This document shows positions 7,233 to 14,567 of a DNA stretch of 29,990 nucleotides, one piece after another. A program made the translations under genes and the position numbers. The notes under the pieces were generated by a model. The model worked only from the letters and a program-made list of their open reading frames with translations, had not been told where the DNA came from and made no database searches. The stretch is from a virus. Position 1 is the first letter of the stretch; the number at the start of each line of letters is the position of its first letter. Location: positions 1 through 29,990 of IMG/VR virus record IMGVR_UViG_3300046660_000261. One strand, given 5' to 3'.

Positions 7233-8124
7233 AGACTGCATACTGCCCGATGACCTGAAGAAGACCTTCCGTGGCTTCGTCGACAAGGGGAACATCCCCA
7301 ACCTGCTGCTCCACGGCGGCCCGGGCATCGGCAAGACTACCGTGGCCCGCGCGATGCTCCGAGAGCTCGACGCCGACTACATCGTGGTCAACGGGTCTCT
7401 CAACGGCAACATCGACACCCTCAGGAACGAGATCAAGGACTTCGCGTCCTCAGTCTCCCTGTTCAAGTCGGGCCGCAAGTACGTCATCCTCGACGAGGCG
7501 GACTACCTGAACGCCAACAGCACCCAGCCCTCCCTGCGTAACTTCATGGAGGAGTACAGCAAGAACTGCGGCTTCATCCTTACCTGTAACTACAAGAACC
7601 GCATCATCGAGCCTCTCCACTCGAGACTCGTCGGCGTGGACTTCTCGTCGTCGCCGAAGGAAGTCGACATGCTCAAGCTGCAGTTCTTCAAGCGGCTGAA
7701 GTTCATCCTCGAGAACGAGGGCATAGAGTACGACAAGAACGTCCTGATCGAGCTGATCAAGAAGCACTTCCCGGACATGCGACGCATCATCAACGAGGTC
7801 GAGCGGTACTCCGCGAACGGCAAGATCGACTCGGGCGTACTGCTGAACTTCATGGAGGAAAACTTCTCGAAGCTCGTGAACATCCTCAAGGACAAGAAGT
7901 TCAACGAGATGCGCAAGTGGGTGGCCGAGAACTCCCACCTCGACACCAACGACATCATCCGTAAGGTCTACGACTCGGCCGACGGTCTACTGACTCCCCA
8001 GAGCATCGCGGCCATCGTCGTCCTGGCGGCCCGCTACCAGTACTGGGCGGCCTTCGTGGTCGACAGTGAGATCAACGTCACGTCGTTCCTGACGGAGTTC
8101 ATGGTGGAGGCGGTATGGCTCTGA
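7168..8124 (+). CDS. 44: gp44-like clamp loader ATPase, large subunit
   Basis: A 318-residue AAA+ ATPase (T4 gp44: 319). Four copies with one gp62 are expected to open and load the gp45 ring at primer ends. Walker A is GGPGIGKT (50-57), Walker B VILDEAD (106-112), and the sensor and arginine-finger region is TCNYKNRI to PLHSR (139-153). The N-terminal WVEKYRPQK is the usual clamp-loader opening. The ATG at 7168 lies inside the preceding small ORF with GAGG upstream. The C-terminal collar domain ends at 8124, overlapping the next small gene by 10 nt. Confidence 0.96.
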   Translation: MELSETLKNALWVEKYRPQKIEDCILPDDLKKTFRGFVDKGNIPNLLLHGGPGIGKTTVARAMLRELDADYIVVNGSLNGNIDTLRNEIKDFASSVSLFKSGRKYVILDEADYLNANSTQPSLRNFMEEYSKNCGFILTCNYKNRIIEPLHSRLVGVDFSSSPKEVDMLKLQFFKRLKFILENEGIEYDKNVLIELIKKHFPDMRRIINEVERYSANGKIDSGVLLNFMEENFSKLVNILKDKKFNEMRKWVAENSHLDTNDIIRKVYDSADGLLTPQSIAAIVVLAARYQYWAAFVVDSEINVTSFLTEFMVEAVWL

Positions 8125-8321
8125 AGAGATGCCTAGTCTGCAGGAAGCGACTCTGGAGGAAGTACGACGAAGTCCGGTACATGACTGCTGCCGGCGAGCG
8201 AGTCGCATACCTCTGCCTGCCCCACGCCGAAGAGATAATGCGAGAAGGAGACACCCTTGAACCCGTTCGACTTCGTGAACGACCTTTCCCAGGCGAAGAA
8301 GGACCTGATACGCTCGAGTGA
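8115..8321 (+). CDS. small putative zinc-binding protein
   Basis: A 68-residue basic protein. CLVC at residues 7-10 and CLPH near 34-37 form a C-x2-C/C-x2-H pattern that could bind zinc. It overlaps gp44 by 10 nt and gp62 by 65 nt, sitting between the two clamp-loader subunit genes, where T4 has none. Function unknown; a DNA- or RNA-binding accessory is a guess. Confidence 0.5.
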   Translation: MALKRCLVCRKRLWRKYDEVRYMTAAGERVAYLCLPHAEEIMREGDTLEPVRLRERPFPGEEGPDTLE

Positions 8322-8646
8322 CGACCGCGAGGCCGCTGCCAAGGCGTACTCGCCCTTCATGGTGAACCGGGCCTTCTCGTACTACCCCGACACAGTCCTC
8401 CACGCCAACGAGATGAACCGCGCCTCGGGCATCGACAACCTGCTGCAGCACGACTACTACAAGGCAGCAGTGAGGTCCAAGAAGCGATTCTCAAAGTGGC
8501 ACAAGGCAGAAGCCGACGCGACCGCCGCGCTCGTAGCCGAGGCCTACGGTATAAATATCAACCGAGCGAGGGAGTACCTCTCGCTGATGTCTCGTGAAGA
8601 CATCGAAGCCGTGAAGAACATAACAAACAAAGGCGGGTTGAAATGA
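8257..8646 (+). CDS. 62: gp62-like clamp loader, small subunit
   Basis: A 129-residue protein, shorter than T4 gp62 (187) and like the shorter forms of other T4-like phages. MNPFDFVNDLSQAKKDL, then AYSPFMVNRAFSYYPDTVL with ANEMNR, and KKRFSKWHK are the characteristic gp62 features. It starts at a TTG with a strong AAGGAG seven bases upstream. It joins gp44 in the loader complex and overlaps regA as ATGA. Late-promoter-like TATAAATA is embedded in its codons at 8550. Confidence 0.9.
   Translation: MNPFDFVNDLSQAKKDLIRSSDDREAAAKAYSPFMVNRAFSYYPDTVLHANEMNRASGIDNLLQHDYYKAAVRSKKRFSKWHKAEADATAALVAEAYGININRAREYLSLMSREDIEAVKNITNKGGLK
8550..8557 (+). promoter_or_regulatory. putative late promoter inside gene 62
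   Basis: A perfect TATAAATA formed by the codons for Gly-Ile-Asn-Ile, using ATA where this phage usually writes ATC. RNA would start near 8563, about 80 nt before regA. It could be chance within coding sequence. Confidence 0.45.
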
Positions 8647-9041
8647 ACGGAGACGTCTTCCGAGGTCTGGGAGTCAAAGTGACACTCAAGAACCCCGACG
8701 ACTTCCTCAAGGTAATGGAGACGCTGACTCGCATCGGGTTCGCTTCGAAGAAGGACAAGACGCTCTACCAGTCCTGTCACATACTCCACAAGCAGGGCGA
8801 GTACGCGATCATACACTTCAAGGAGCTCTTCGTCCTCGACGGGAAGTACTCCGACGTGACGGAGAACGACGTGGCTCGACGGAACTCCATCGCGAAGCTG
8901 CTCCACGAGTGGGGGCTGGTCACCATCGTGCCTGGCCAGGACGTCGCCGACGTGGCGCCGATGAGCCAGATAAAGGTCGTGGCGTTCAAGGACAAGAAGG
9001 ACTGGACGCTGTCCGCGAAGTACACGGTGGGGAAGAAGTGA
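8643..9041 (+). CDS. regA: RegA translational repressor
   Basis: A 132-residue RNA-binding protein. In T4, RegA represses early mRNAs by binding at their initiation regions. Conservation is strong: VTLKNPDDFLKVMETLTRIG, DKTLYQSCHILHKQGEYAI, HFKELFVLDG, RRNSIAKLLHEWGLVTIVPG and the C-terminal W-L-AKYTVG. The N-terminus has about seven extra residues (MNGDVFRGLG) relative to T4. It overlaps gp62 as ATGA, preserving the T4 45-44-62-regA order, but the polymerase gene that follows in T4 lies 7 kb further on here. Confidence 0.95.
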   Translation: MNGDVFRGLGVKVTLKNPDDFLKVMETLTRIGFASKKDKTLYQSCHILHKQGEYAIIHFKELFVLDGKYSDVTENDVARRNSIAKLLHEWGLVTIVPGQDVADVAPMSQIKVVAFKDKKDWTLSAKYTVGKK

Positions 9042-9142
9042 TGGGTCTGATCATACTGGTGATGTTCGTGACTCTAGTGACAGTTGACGTGAGGAGACAG
9101 AATGAAAGTACACATCGGGAAGTACCCGTCCGCGCGCTCTAA
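9041..9142 (+). CDS. possible 33-residue membrane peptide
   Basis: The ATG at 9041 shares one base with the regA stop (TGATG). The product begins MGLIILVMFVTLVTVDV, a single hydrophobic segment, then a charged tail (RRQNESTHREVPVRAL). It overlaps the next gene by 41 nt. Tiny membrane proteins are common in such phages, but coding evidence is limited to coupling and hydrophobicity. Confidence 0.35.
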   Translation: MGLIILVMFVTLVTVDVRRQNESTHREVPVRAL

Positions 9143-9608
9143 GAAAGAGCGCAAGATAAAGGTCGAGATCCACGACCACGACGTGTGGTCGTTCGACAAC
9201 ACGCTTGCACACATCGTCCACCCCGCACTCGTGAGACTTCGAGAGATCAAGCACGGCGCGCCGAACACTGACGATCAGGACGCTCCCGAGCACCTCCGCT
9301 CGACGGCCGCTGCCCCGAAGGAGAACGACTGGGACACCGACGCGCTTCACTTCAAGCGCTGGGACTGGATCCTCGATGAGATGATCTGGGCGTTCGGTCA
9401 GGAGATCGCCGATCCGAACTGGGAGAACCAGTTCCACCACGGCAAGTTCGACGACGAGTTCATCGACAACGACGACGGCACCGTGACGTGGCGTCAGAAG
9501 TCGGGCAGCACCTACAGGTTCGACCGAGAAGGCTGGCAGGCTCACCACGCGCGGATGCAGAACGGCTTCAGGCTGTTCGGCAAATATTATTCCTCACTGT
9601 GGGATTGA
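9102..9608 (+). CDS. conserved phage protein of unknown function
   Basis: A 168-residue protein with a good ribosome site (GAGGAG) before the ATG. VWSFDNTLAHIVHPALVRL with REIKHGAP, and RWDWILDEMIWAFGQE, form a pattern I know from a protein family shared by many tailed phages (the DxWSxDxTLA..I.P and W..LDEMIWAF blocks). No biochemical role is established. It is Trp/His-rich with a D/E-rich middle. It closes the operon that began upstream of gp45; a 45-nt AT-rich gap follows. Confidence 0.7.
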   Translation: MKVHIGKYPSARSKKERKIKVEIHDHDVWSFDNTLAHIVHPALVRLREIKHGAPNTDDQDAPEHLRSTAAAPKENDWDTDALHFKRWDWILDEMIWAFGQEIADPNWENQFHHGKFDDEFIDNDDGTVTWRQKSGSTYRFDREGWQAHHARMQNGFRLFGKYYSSLWD

Positions 9609-9653
9609 GAATTAGTTAATTTCTGAGTTGACATCTAGAAAGGGTGATATAAA

Positions 9654-9962
9654 ATGTGCACAGTATCATACGTATCGGATTACGCCCGCCGCGAGTGGGA
9701 GGACTGGGTCTTCAAGCCTCAGCCAGGCACGACGGGATACCCCGCGCTCGGCCCGTACGTGGTCCCGCCCAAGCCGGTGAGCCGCGAAGAGTTTGAAGAG
9801 CTCAAGGCGAAGGTGGAAGAGCTCAAGACTCTGCTCCTGGCCGCAAAGGCTTACGACGAGAAGACAGGACAGCCACACTGTGAGGCTGAGGACAAAGTCG
9901 CAGTTCTCAAGAAGATCGCCGACTACTTCGGCGTAGACCTTAAGGAGGTCTTTGATGATTGA
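9654..9962 (+). CDS. small phage protein with coiled-coil segment, unknown
   Basis: A 102-residue protein. The opening MCTVSYVSDYAR resembles a widespread short phage protein family of unknown function. A Pro-rich linker (GPYVVPPKPV) leads to a heptad-like helix (EEFEELKAKVEELKTLLLAAK, about 46-66). AAAGGG lies upstream of the ATG. A TTGACA (9628) and TATAAA (9648) precede it, but with 14-nt spacing and the -10 touching the ATG they are not a convincing promoter. Confidence 0.65.
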   Translation: MCTVSYVSDYARREWEDWVFKPQPGTTGYPALGPYVVPPKPVSREEFEELKAKVEELKTLLLAAKAYDEKTGQPHCEAEDKVAVLKKIADYFGVDLKEVFDD

Positions 9963-10347
9963 TCCGTTCACCGGAGTAATGCTAGGAATTTTTGCGGCGC
10001 TGGCTTCCCCGACGGGACCGGCGCCGTCGCTCGATCACGCGGCGGCATGCCACGCGAAGGGCGGAAAGACAGAGGTGGAGTTCGCCCAGGCCAACGCTCC
10101 CCAGGCCCAGGTCGTGGCGAAGATAGACTCGAAGGACTCATCGTTCGACGACGCCAAAGAGAAGATTGAAGCCATCGCCGGCGCCCCCATCCCGTGGGAG
10201 TACGACGCGGTGCTCGTGTTCACGCTCTCAAACGATGAAGACGCCAAGCAGGGCGGCATCGTCGTCTTTTCAAAGGACGACTGCGTCGTGGGAGCAGCAG
10301 CGCTCCCGTCGAAGGCCGCCCGTCTCTTGATCGGCATAGCGATCTAA
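9955..10347 (+). CDS. putative exported small protein, unknown
   Basis: A 130-residue protein. Its ATG has a near-perfect TAAGGAGG ribosome site 6 nt upstream, inside the end of the previous gene, which it overlaps by 8 nt. The N-terminus (VMLGIFAALASPTGPAPS) is weakly signal-like but lacks the usual basic n-region. Two cysteines are visible (near residues 31 and 108). No known domain. Export is an inference only. Confidence 0.6.
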   Translation: MIDPFTGVMLGIFAALASPTGPAPSLDHAAACHAKGGKTEVEFAQANAPQAQVVAKIDSKDSSFDDAKEKIEAIAGAPIPWEYDAVLVFTLSNDEDAKQGGIVVFSKDDCVVGAAALPSKAARLLIGIAI

Positions 10348-10366
10348 ACTTTTTTCAAAATAGTCG

Positions 10367-10394
10367 TTTACATCCTTGAGAAACCGTTTATATT
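10367..10394 (+). promoter_or_regulatory. early promoter
   Basis: TTTACA (10367-10372), 16 nt, then TATATT (10389-10394), in an 83-nt AT-rich gap. The leader that follows (ATCAAAACGG, then GGAAAGGA and CGCGACAATG) closely resembles the leader at 26876, suggesting a shared early cassette. Confidence 0.75.
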
Positions 10395-10430
10395 GAAAAT
10401 ATCAAAACGGTAACGGAAAGGACCGCGACA

Positions 10431-10841
10431 ATGAAGAAAGTAACCTCATTCGACAAGCAGAACCTCAACGAACTCCGCAAGGAGATGAACGAGCTCCTCT
10501 CTAAGTACGGGGCGTCGATCAACCTCAACTTCGAGGTCGGCAACATGAAGTTCCTGGCCGGTGAAGTCGAGATCAAGGTGACCGCGAAGGTCGTCGGCGG
10601 CAAAGACAAGTTCGCCGAGGCCCTTGAGCTTAAGCTCAACTCTCTGATCTCTCCTCCCGGCACGACTGATTTCAAGCTCCTCAAGGAGTTCGTCACGATA
10701 AAGAACGACCGCGGTGACGAGCTCGTCGGGTACAACTCCAAGAAGTACTCGAAGCCGTTCCTCTTCAAGTCCGGCCTCGACGGCAAGACCTACGTCTGCG
10801 ACGAGCGCTACGTCCTCCACTACTTCAAGAAGAAGGCCTGA
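10431..10841 (+). CDS. conserved phage protein of unknown function
   Basis: A 136-residue lysine-rich protein. The opening SFDKQNLNELRKEMNELLSKYG, then INLNFEVGNMKF and VEIKVTAKV, recalls a family of short early phage proteins (helix followed by beta strands) of unknown role. It has its own early promoter and a GGAAAGGA ribosome site. The tail (YVCDERYVLHYFKKKA) is basic. No neighbour gives a functional clue. Confidence 0.7.
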   Translation: MKKVTSFDKQNLNELRKEMNELLSKYGASINLNFEVGNMKFLAGEVEIKVTAKVVGGKDKFAEALELKLNSLISPPGTTDFKLLKEFVTIKNDRGDELVGYNSKKYSKPFLFKSGLDGKTYVCDERYVLHYFKKKA

Positions 10842-10842
10842 C

Positions 10843-10850
10843 TATAAATA
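10843..10850 (+). promoter_or_regulatory. T4-type late promoter (TATAAATA)
   Basis: A perfect TATAAATA 21 nt before the next start codon. CTCC (10851-10854) just after it could pair with the GGAG (10860-10863) of the ribosome site, and the predicted start near 10856 would exclude the CTCC arm. Confidence 0.75.
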
Positions 10851-10871
10851 CTCCAAACAGGAGAAGAAGTC

Positions 10872-11111
10872 ATGGCATACAAACCACCCGTGGGTAAGAC
10901 GCCCGAACAGAAGGCGAAGGACGCTAGGGAGATGAAGCTCCGACAGGAGATCATCGCCCACGCCATGAAACACGGGACGAAGCACATCAACGCGGCGGCT
11001 CACATGAAGGCCCACGTGGAAGCCGAGTGGAAGAAGAGAGTGCTCGCGGCCGCAAAGAAGCGGGCGGGCGAGAAACGAAAGTATGGAGACTCGCGTGACG
11101 CGAACATTTGA
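10872..11111 (+). CDS. small basic protein, unknown
   Basis: A 79-residue, strongly basic, Lys/Ala/His-rich protein (AAKKRAGEKRKYG near the C-terminus), predicted mostly helical. AGGAGAAG precedes the ATG. A perfect late promoter upstream marks it as a late gene, so a DNA-binding or virion-internal protein is possible, but nothing identifies a family. Confidence 0.6.
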   Translation: MAYKPPVGKTPEQKAKDAREMKLRQEIIAHAMKHGTKHINAAAHMKAHVEAEWKKRVLAAAKKRAGEKRKYGDSRDANI

Positions 11112-11199
11112 GTTCATCATCCTGGCCGTCCTGGCGGCCCTCGGAGGGTTCGAGATGGCCCTCTTCATTTCCCAAAAAGTAGCAGAAGCCTCGGTGTAA
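11083..11199 (+). CDS. 38-residue single-span membrane protein
   Basis: The ATG at 11083 overlaps the end of the basic protein gene. The product METRVTRTFEF is followed by IILAVLAALGGFEMALFI, a clear transmembrane segment, and a short polar tail. The TAA stop lies in the loop of the terminator hairpin that follows, so gene end and terminator are fused. Function unknown. Confidence 0.5.
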   Translation: METRVTRTFEFIILAVLAALGGFEMALFISQKVAEASV

Positions 11200-11211
11200 A
11201 CCGGGGCTTTT
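11187..11211 (+). terminator. Rho-independent terminator
   Basis: AGCCTCGG (11187-11194), loop TGTAAA, then CCGGGGCT (11201-11208) running into TTTT. The stem is 8 bp with one G-U pair. It ends the transcript of the 10843 late unit and is followed at once by an early promoter. Confidence 0.8.
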
Positions 11212-11214
11212 CAG

Positions 11215-11243
11215 TTGACAAACGTCTAGAAATGAGTTATATC
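11215..11243 (+). promoter_or_regulatory. early promoter
   Basis: TTGACA (11215-11220), 17 nt, TATATC (11238-11243). RNA would start near 11250, inside the inverted repeat described next. Confidence 0.85.
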
Positions 11244-11244
11244 T

Positions 11245-11267
11245 GATTCTCAATCAACGTGAGAATC
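11245..11267 (+). repeat. perfect inverted repeat at the transcription start (operator candidate)
   Basis: GATTCTCA (11245-11252), 7-nt spacer, TGAGAATC (11260-11267). It spans the predicted start of RNA and ends two bases before the nucleotidyltransferase ATG. TGAGAAT recurs at 11271-11277. A repressor operator is the likeliest role, since RNA from this promoter would lack part of the left arm. Confidence 0.65.
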
Positions 11268-11269
11268 GC

Positions 11270-12259
11270 ATGAGAATTTTGTTCGAGACCGTCTTCGGCT
11301 CGCACCTCTACGGTACGAGCACGCCGACTTCTGACCACGACTTCAAGGGCGTCTACCTCCCTTCTGCGCGGGAGATACTCCTGCCGAAGACTCCCGACGT
11401 GAAGACCTTCAACACCGGCTCCTCGTCCGTGAAGAACACCGCCGAGGACGTCGACCGCGAGCTCTACTCGCTCCACAAGTTCTTCGACATGCTCATCAAG
11501 GGCGACATGAACGCCTACGAGATGCTGTTCGCTCCGCATGACGGGTCGTCCATTGACTGGAACCACATCGTGAAGAACCGCGACAGGATGCTCACGCGCG
11601 AGTGCAGGGGCTTCGTCGGCTACGTGCAGCGCCAGGCCGCGACCTACGGGGTGCGCGGTGAGAGGTTCAACGAGGTGCAAGCCCTCGTGGACCACCTGCT
11701 GAACGAGCTGTGGGGCTACAACACCGGAACGAAGCTCCAAGACGTCCCCGGAGTGGAGCAGAAACTCAAGGCGTTCTGCGAGGGCAAGCTGTTCACGTCG
11801 TGGGAACTCATCACTAACAACGGACGTGAGTTGTTCCACCTCGTGTGCTGCGACCGAAAAGTTCCCCTGTCGGCGACGATCAAGACCGCGCTCGACGTGT
11901 ACTCGAGGGTCCTGGACAACTACGGCGCCCGCGCCCGCGCCGCTGCGACCAACGAGGGGCTCGACTGGAAAGCCGTCTCCCACGCAGTCCGCATCGGCGA
12001 GCAGGCGGTAGACCTCCTAATGACCGGCGAGATCGTCTTCCCTCGACCGAACGCTGAGCGTCTCAAAGCGATCAAGCGCGGCGAGGTGCCCTACGACGAG
12101 ATCGCACCGTACCTCGACTACCTGCTCGAGACGGTCGAGCAGCTCGGACACAGCTCGACTCTGCCGGCAAAGCCGGACGTCGAGTTCATGGACAACCTGA
12201 GGAACGACCACTACGAGTGGGAAGTCATCCGGAACAGGATCGGAGGCAGGAATGGCTGA
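11270..12259 (+). CDS. RlaP-like nucleotidyltransferase (pol beta superfamily)
   Basis: A 329-residue protein. The N-terminal GSHLYGTSTPTSDHDFKGVY (residues 10-29) is the pol-beta-type active site: GS motif plus the metal-binding aspartates D22 and D24. This arrangement is typical of the RlaP group, named for its association with RNA ligases. The rest is helical (substrate-binding domain) and lacks the second-half motifs of CCA enzymes. It has its own early promoter and an operator-like palindrome, so it may be tightly regulated. With the CCA enzyme and ligase-like protein downstream it could serve RNA repair; the substrate is not known. Confidence 0.8.
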   Translation: MRILFETVFGSHLYGTSTPTSDHDFKGVYLPSAREILLPKTPDVKTFNTGSSSVKNTAEDVDRELYSLHKFFDMLIKGDMNAYEMLFAPHDGSSIDWNHIVKNRDRMLTRECRGFVGYVQRQAATYGVRGERFNEVQALVDHLLNELWGYNTGTKLQDVPGVEQKLKAFCEGKLFTSWELITNNGRELFHLVCCDRKVPLSATIKTALDVYSRVLDNYGARARAAATNEGLDWKAVSHAVRIGEQAVDLLMTGEIVFPRPNAERLKAIKRGEVPYDEIAPYLDYLLETVEQLGHSSTLPAKPDVEFMDNLRNDHYEWEVIRNRIGGRNG

Positions 12260-12635
12260 GGCTAAGTTTACGTACGACCAGCTGAAAGCAGCGTGCGACG
12301 TGATGTCGGCACGAGTGAGTAAAGCCCGACAGAGCATCGAGAAGGCAGTCGTCGGGAGGGCCTACCGCAAGTGGCGGTGGAAGTCTCTCCGGAAGGTCAA
12401 GATGATCGTCACGACCTACACCGAGTGGACGCTCACGCGTTACGACGCCGTGGAGCTCTGCGGGTACACGCTCGTGAGCGAAGGGCTAGTCACGGCAGCC
12501 GAGCTCGATGACCACGACTGGTTGCCGTATAAGCTGTCCAGGACCCTCACGTACCTCGACATGGCCGCTAATGCCGCCGACAGCGCTGTCACCCTCACCT
12601 CGTACGAGTTTGACAACTTCAAGGACTTCCTGTGA
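12252..12635 (+). CDS. small basic protein, unknown
   Basis: A 127-residue protein overlapping the nucleotidyltransferase by 8 nt, with GGAGGCAGG before the ATG. The first half is basic and helical (KARQSIEKAVVGRAYRKWRW), the second half more acidic. No recognised domain. Coupling suggests it is made with the nucleotidyltransferase. Confidence 0.6.
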   Translation: MAEAKFTYDQLKAACDVMSARVSKARQSIEKAVVGRAYRKWRWKSLRKVKMIVTTYTEWTLTRYDAVELCGYTLVSEGLVTAAELDDHDWLPYKLSRTLTYLDMAANAADSAVTLTSYEFDNFKDFL

Positions 12636-13129
12636 GCAAGAGAGTATCTACAGACTGGCAGCCGGTCGACATCGAGAAGTTCAAGGTCGCGCCTCACAAT
12701 TACTTCGTCCAGAGCATGGGCTGCGAGGTCAAGTTCCGTGACGTCGAAGCGCAGCGTGCCTCCGTCATAACTCAGTTCCGCGTCGACAACAAGTGGACTG
12801 AGCCCGGGCTCATCCCGGCGATCGTGCGGCTGTATCGCTGGCCACTCAACCACGTCGACGTGCCGCTCGAAGACTTCGCTCGCGAGGCCCTCGTGCGACC
12901 GCCGCTCAAGGAGGCCAAGGGATGGAACGCGTGGATCGATGAGATCGCGGTGGGTGACTTCGTCCGCTGCAAGAACCAGCGGAACGCCAAGGTCTGGAAG
13001 AAGATCATCGCGATCAACGACCACCAGATCGTCTCCATGCAGTACCGTCAGCCGATAGATGACCCGAAGCACCTCGACGGTCACTCGTCTGAGAACTTCA
13101 TCTGGTTCATCAAGGAGAAACACTCTTGA
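12632..13129 (+). CDS. phage protein, unknown
   Basis: A 165-residue protein from a GTG overlapping the previous stop (GTGA). It contains several Trp residues and a section GDFVRCKNQRNAKVWKKIIAIND followed by HQIVSMQYRQ that looks like a small beta-barrel, possibly nucleic-acid binding. No family recognised. Third gene of the operon from the 11215 promoter. Confidence 0.6.
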   Translation: MSKRVSTDWQPVDIEKFKVAPHNYFVQSMGCEVKFRDVEAQRASVITQFRVDNKWTEPGLIPAIVRLYRWPLNHVDVPLEDFAREALVRPPLKEAKGWNAWIDEIAVGDFVRCKNQRNAKVWKKIIAINDHQIVSMQYRQPIDDPKHLDGHSSENFIWFIKEKHS

Positions 13130-13287
13130 AAATGCTCATTTTCGCCGCCATCAGCATCGTCGCCTACTACTTGTTCCTCACGGTAGGTCTGGGCATCACC
13201 GTCGCCAACTGGCCGGTGACCATCATCGCCTACGTCATCATGATCTTCGCCAACGCCATCGCGGAAAACCTCTCCAAACAAAAATAA
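13126..13287 (+). CDS. small membrane protein with two transmembrane segments
   Basis: A 53-residue protein. The TTG at 13126 (TTGA overlap with the preceding stop) lies 8 nt after AGGAG, better placed than the in-frame ATG at 13132. Two hydrophobic spans (LIFAAISIVAYYLFLTVGL and VTIIAYVIMIFANAI) leave a short lysine-ended tail. It could be an inner-membrane regulator; nothing links it specifically to lysis. Confidence 0.6.
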   Translation: MKMLIFAAISIVAYYLFLTVGLGITVANWPVTIIAYVIMIFANAIAENLSKQK

Positions 13288-13297
13288 AAATAGTTGG

Positions 13298-13326
13298 TTG
13301 ACAATCCTCACGACTGGTGATATACT
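13298..13326 (+). promoter_or_regulatory. early promoter
   Basis: TTGACA (13298-13303), 17 nt, TATACT (13321-13326). The leader carries AAAGGAGAG before the DUF932 gene. Confidence 0.9.
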
Positions 13327-13355
13327 CTCTATATCGACAACGAAAGGAGAGTAGC

Positions 13356-14312
13356 ATGGCACACGAATTGGAATTCATCGACGGCAAGGCGGCTATTGCG
13401 TACGCCGGTGAGGTACCCTGGCACGGCCTCGGAAAGCCTGTCCCGGCCGACCTGACTCCCACGCAGATGCTCGAGGCCGCCCAGCTTGACTGGTCGGTCG
13501 TGAAGGTCCCGCTCTTCGCGGAACGGAACGGCAAGAGGCTCCCCACGAGCCGCTCGGCACTCGTCCGCGACAGGGACGACCGGGTACTCGACGTCATCTC
13601 CAACGACTGGGAGCCGGTCCAGAACGCTGAGGCCTTCGGCTTCTTCCACGACTGGGTCATGGCAGGCGACATGGAGATGAACACCGCCGGCTCGCTCCGC
13701 GGAGGCCGGATGATCTGGGCGCTCGCCAAGATCAAGGACGGCGCCTTCGACGCGGTCAAGGGAGACAAGGTGGAGTCCTTCCTCCTCTTCTCCAACCCGC
13801 ACCAGTACGGACGCTCCATCGAGGTCCGGGCGACGAACATCCGGGTGGTCTGCAACAACACGCTGACCTACGCCCTCTCCAAGAAGGCGAACAGCATGAT
13901 CCGGCTGAACCACTCGAGGAAGTTCGACGCCGAGATGGTCAAGGAGACCCTGGGCTTCACCAAGGCGAACACCGAGATCTACAAGGAGCGCTCGCGGTTC
14001 CTCGCCACGAAGCACTGCACGAAGGAGCAGATCCACGAGTACCTCAACCGGCTCTTCCCGATCGGCGAGGGCTCGGTACGCCCCGACCGCGACTTCACGA
14101 AGCCGGCCAAGGTGGTGTACGACGTCATCGAGACCCAGCCCGGAGCCAACCTGGCGCCCGGTACGTTCTGGAACCTCTTCAACGCGGTGACCTACGCCAC
14201 CGACCACAAGCTCGGCATCTCGGCCGACACCCGGCTGGACTCCTCGTGGTTCGGCCGGTACCAGCAGAAGAAGATCGAAGCACTCCAGATCGCCCTCGAG
14301 ATGGCGGCCTGA
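13356..14312 (+). CDS. DUF932 phage/plasmid-like protein
   Basis: A 318-residue protein. The opening ELEFIDGKAAIAYAGEVPWHGLG, with VPADLTPTQMLEAA, is the signature of DUF932 proteins, which are common in phages and plasmids and whose function is unresolved. VVCNNTLTYAL near residue 170 is another family block. The ATG at 13356 follows AAAGGAGAG; an upstream in-frame ATG at 13317 lies within the promoter and cannot be used. A strong dedicated early promoter and a hairpin behind it make this a single-gene early unit. Confidence 0.85.
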   Translation: MAHELEFIDGKAAIAYAGEVPWHGLGKPVPADLTPTQMLEAAQLDWSVVKVPLFAERNGKRLPTSRSALVRDRDDRVLDVISNDWEPVQNAEAFGFFHDWVMAGDMEMNTAGSLRGGRMIWALAKIKDGAFDAVKGDKVESFLLFSNPHQYGRSIEVRATNIRVVCNNTLTYALSKKANSMIRLNHSRKFDAEMVKETLGFTKANTEIYKERSRFLATKHCTKEQIHEYLNRLFPIGEGSVRPDRDFTKPAKVVYDVIETQPGANLAPGTFWNLFNAVTYATDHKLGISADTRLDSSWFGRYQQKKIEALQIALEMAA

Positions 14313-14318
14313 CACACC

Positions 14319-14336
14319 GGGGAGCTTCGGCTCCCC
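14319..14336 (+). terminator. hairpin terminator (UUCG loop)
   Basis: GGGGAGC, TTCG, GCTCCCC: a 7-bp perfect stem with a very stable UUCG tetraloop, 6 nt after the DUF932 stop. No good T-run follows, so termination may be partial, or the hairpin may protect the RNA 3' end. Confidence 0.65.
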
Positions 14337-14357
14337 TACTCTAACTCCTGGGATGAC

Positions 14358-14540
14358 ATGAACTATACCGTAGAAGAAATGCTGGTCCTCATGGGCCAGC
14401 TCAGCGACTCCCTCACCTTCTTCAACTTCCGCCAGGACTGGGTCGACCCGTCCATGAGGGCTCAGAACGAGCTCGAGCGGCGGGAGTGCATCGGCCAGCT
14501 AGAACGCCTCGCTGCCTCCATTTCTCAAAAGAATGGTTGA
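14358..14540 (+). CDS. small acidic protein, unknown
   Basis: A 60-residue protein (MNYTVEEMLVLMGQLSDSL to SISQKNG), helical, no known family. Its last codons overlap the direct repeat and the -35 box of the next promoter, and its TGA is part of that TTGACA. GGGATG upstream gives only a weak ribosome site. Confidence 0.5.
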   Translation: MNYTVEEMLVLMGQLSDSLTFFNFRQDWVDPSMRAQNELERRECIGQLERLAASISQKNG

Positions 14541-14555
14541 CATTTCTCAAAAGAA
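14519..14555 (+). repeat. 15-bp direct repeat spanning an early promoter
   Basis: CATTTCTCAAAAGAA occurs at 14519-14533 and again at 14541-14555, a period of 22 bp (two helical turns). The second copy fills most of the spacer of the 14537 promoter. The spacing suggests paired protein-binding sites; a slipped duplication is the alternative. Confidence 0.7.
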
Positions 14556-14565
14556 GTGTTATAAT
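14537..14565 (+). promoter_or_regulatory. consensus early promoter
   Basis: TTGACA (14537-14542), 17 nt, TATAAT (14560-14565): a perfect match to the sigma70 consensus, with a late-type element right behind it. Confidence 0.93.
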
Positions 14566-14567
14566 GC

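Noticed and set aside
9628-9653. TTGACA and TATAAA before the gene at 9654
   Set aside because: Only 14 nt apart, and the RNA would start downstream of the ATG.
12610-12640. TTGACA at the end of the gene at 12252
   Set aside because: No -10 box at a usable distance; it simply encodes Phe-Asp-Asn.
13317-13355. Upstream ATG extending the DUF932 protein
   Set aside because: It overlaps the -10 box and predicted start of the promoter, while the ATG at 13356 has a strong ribosome site.
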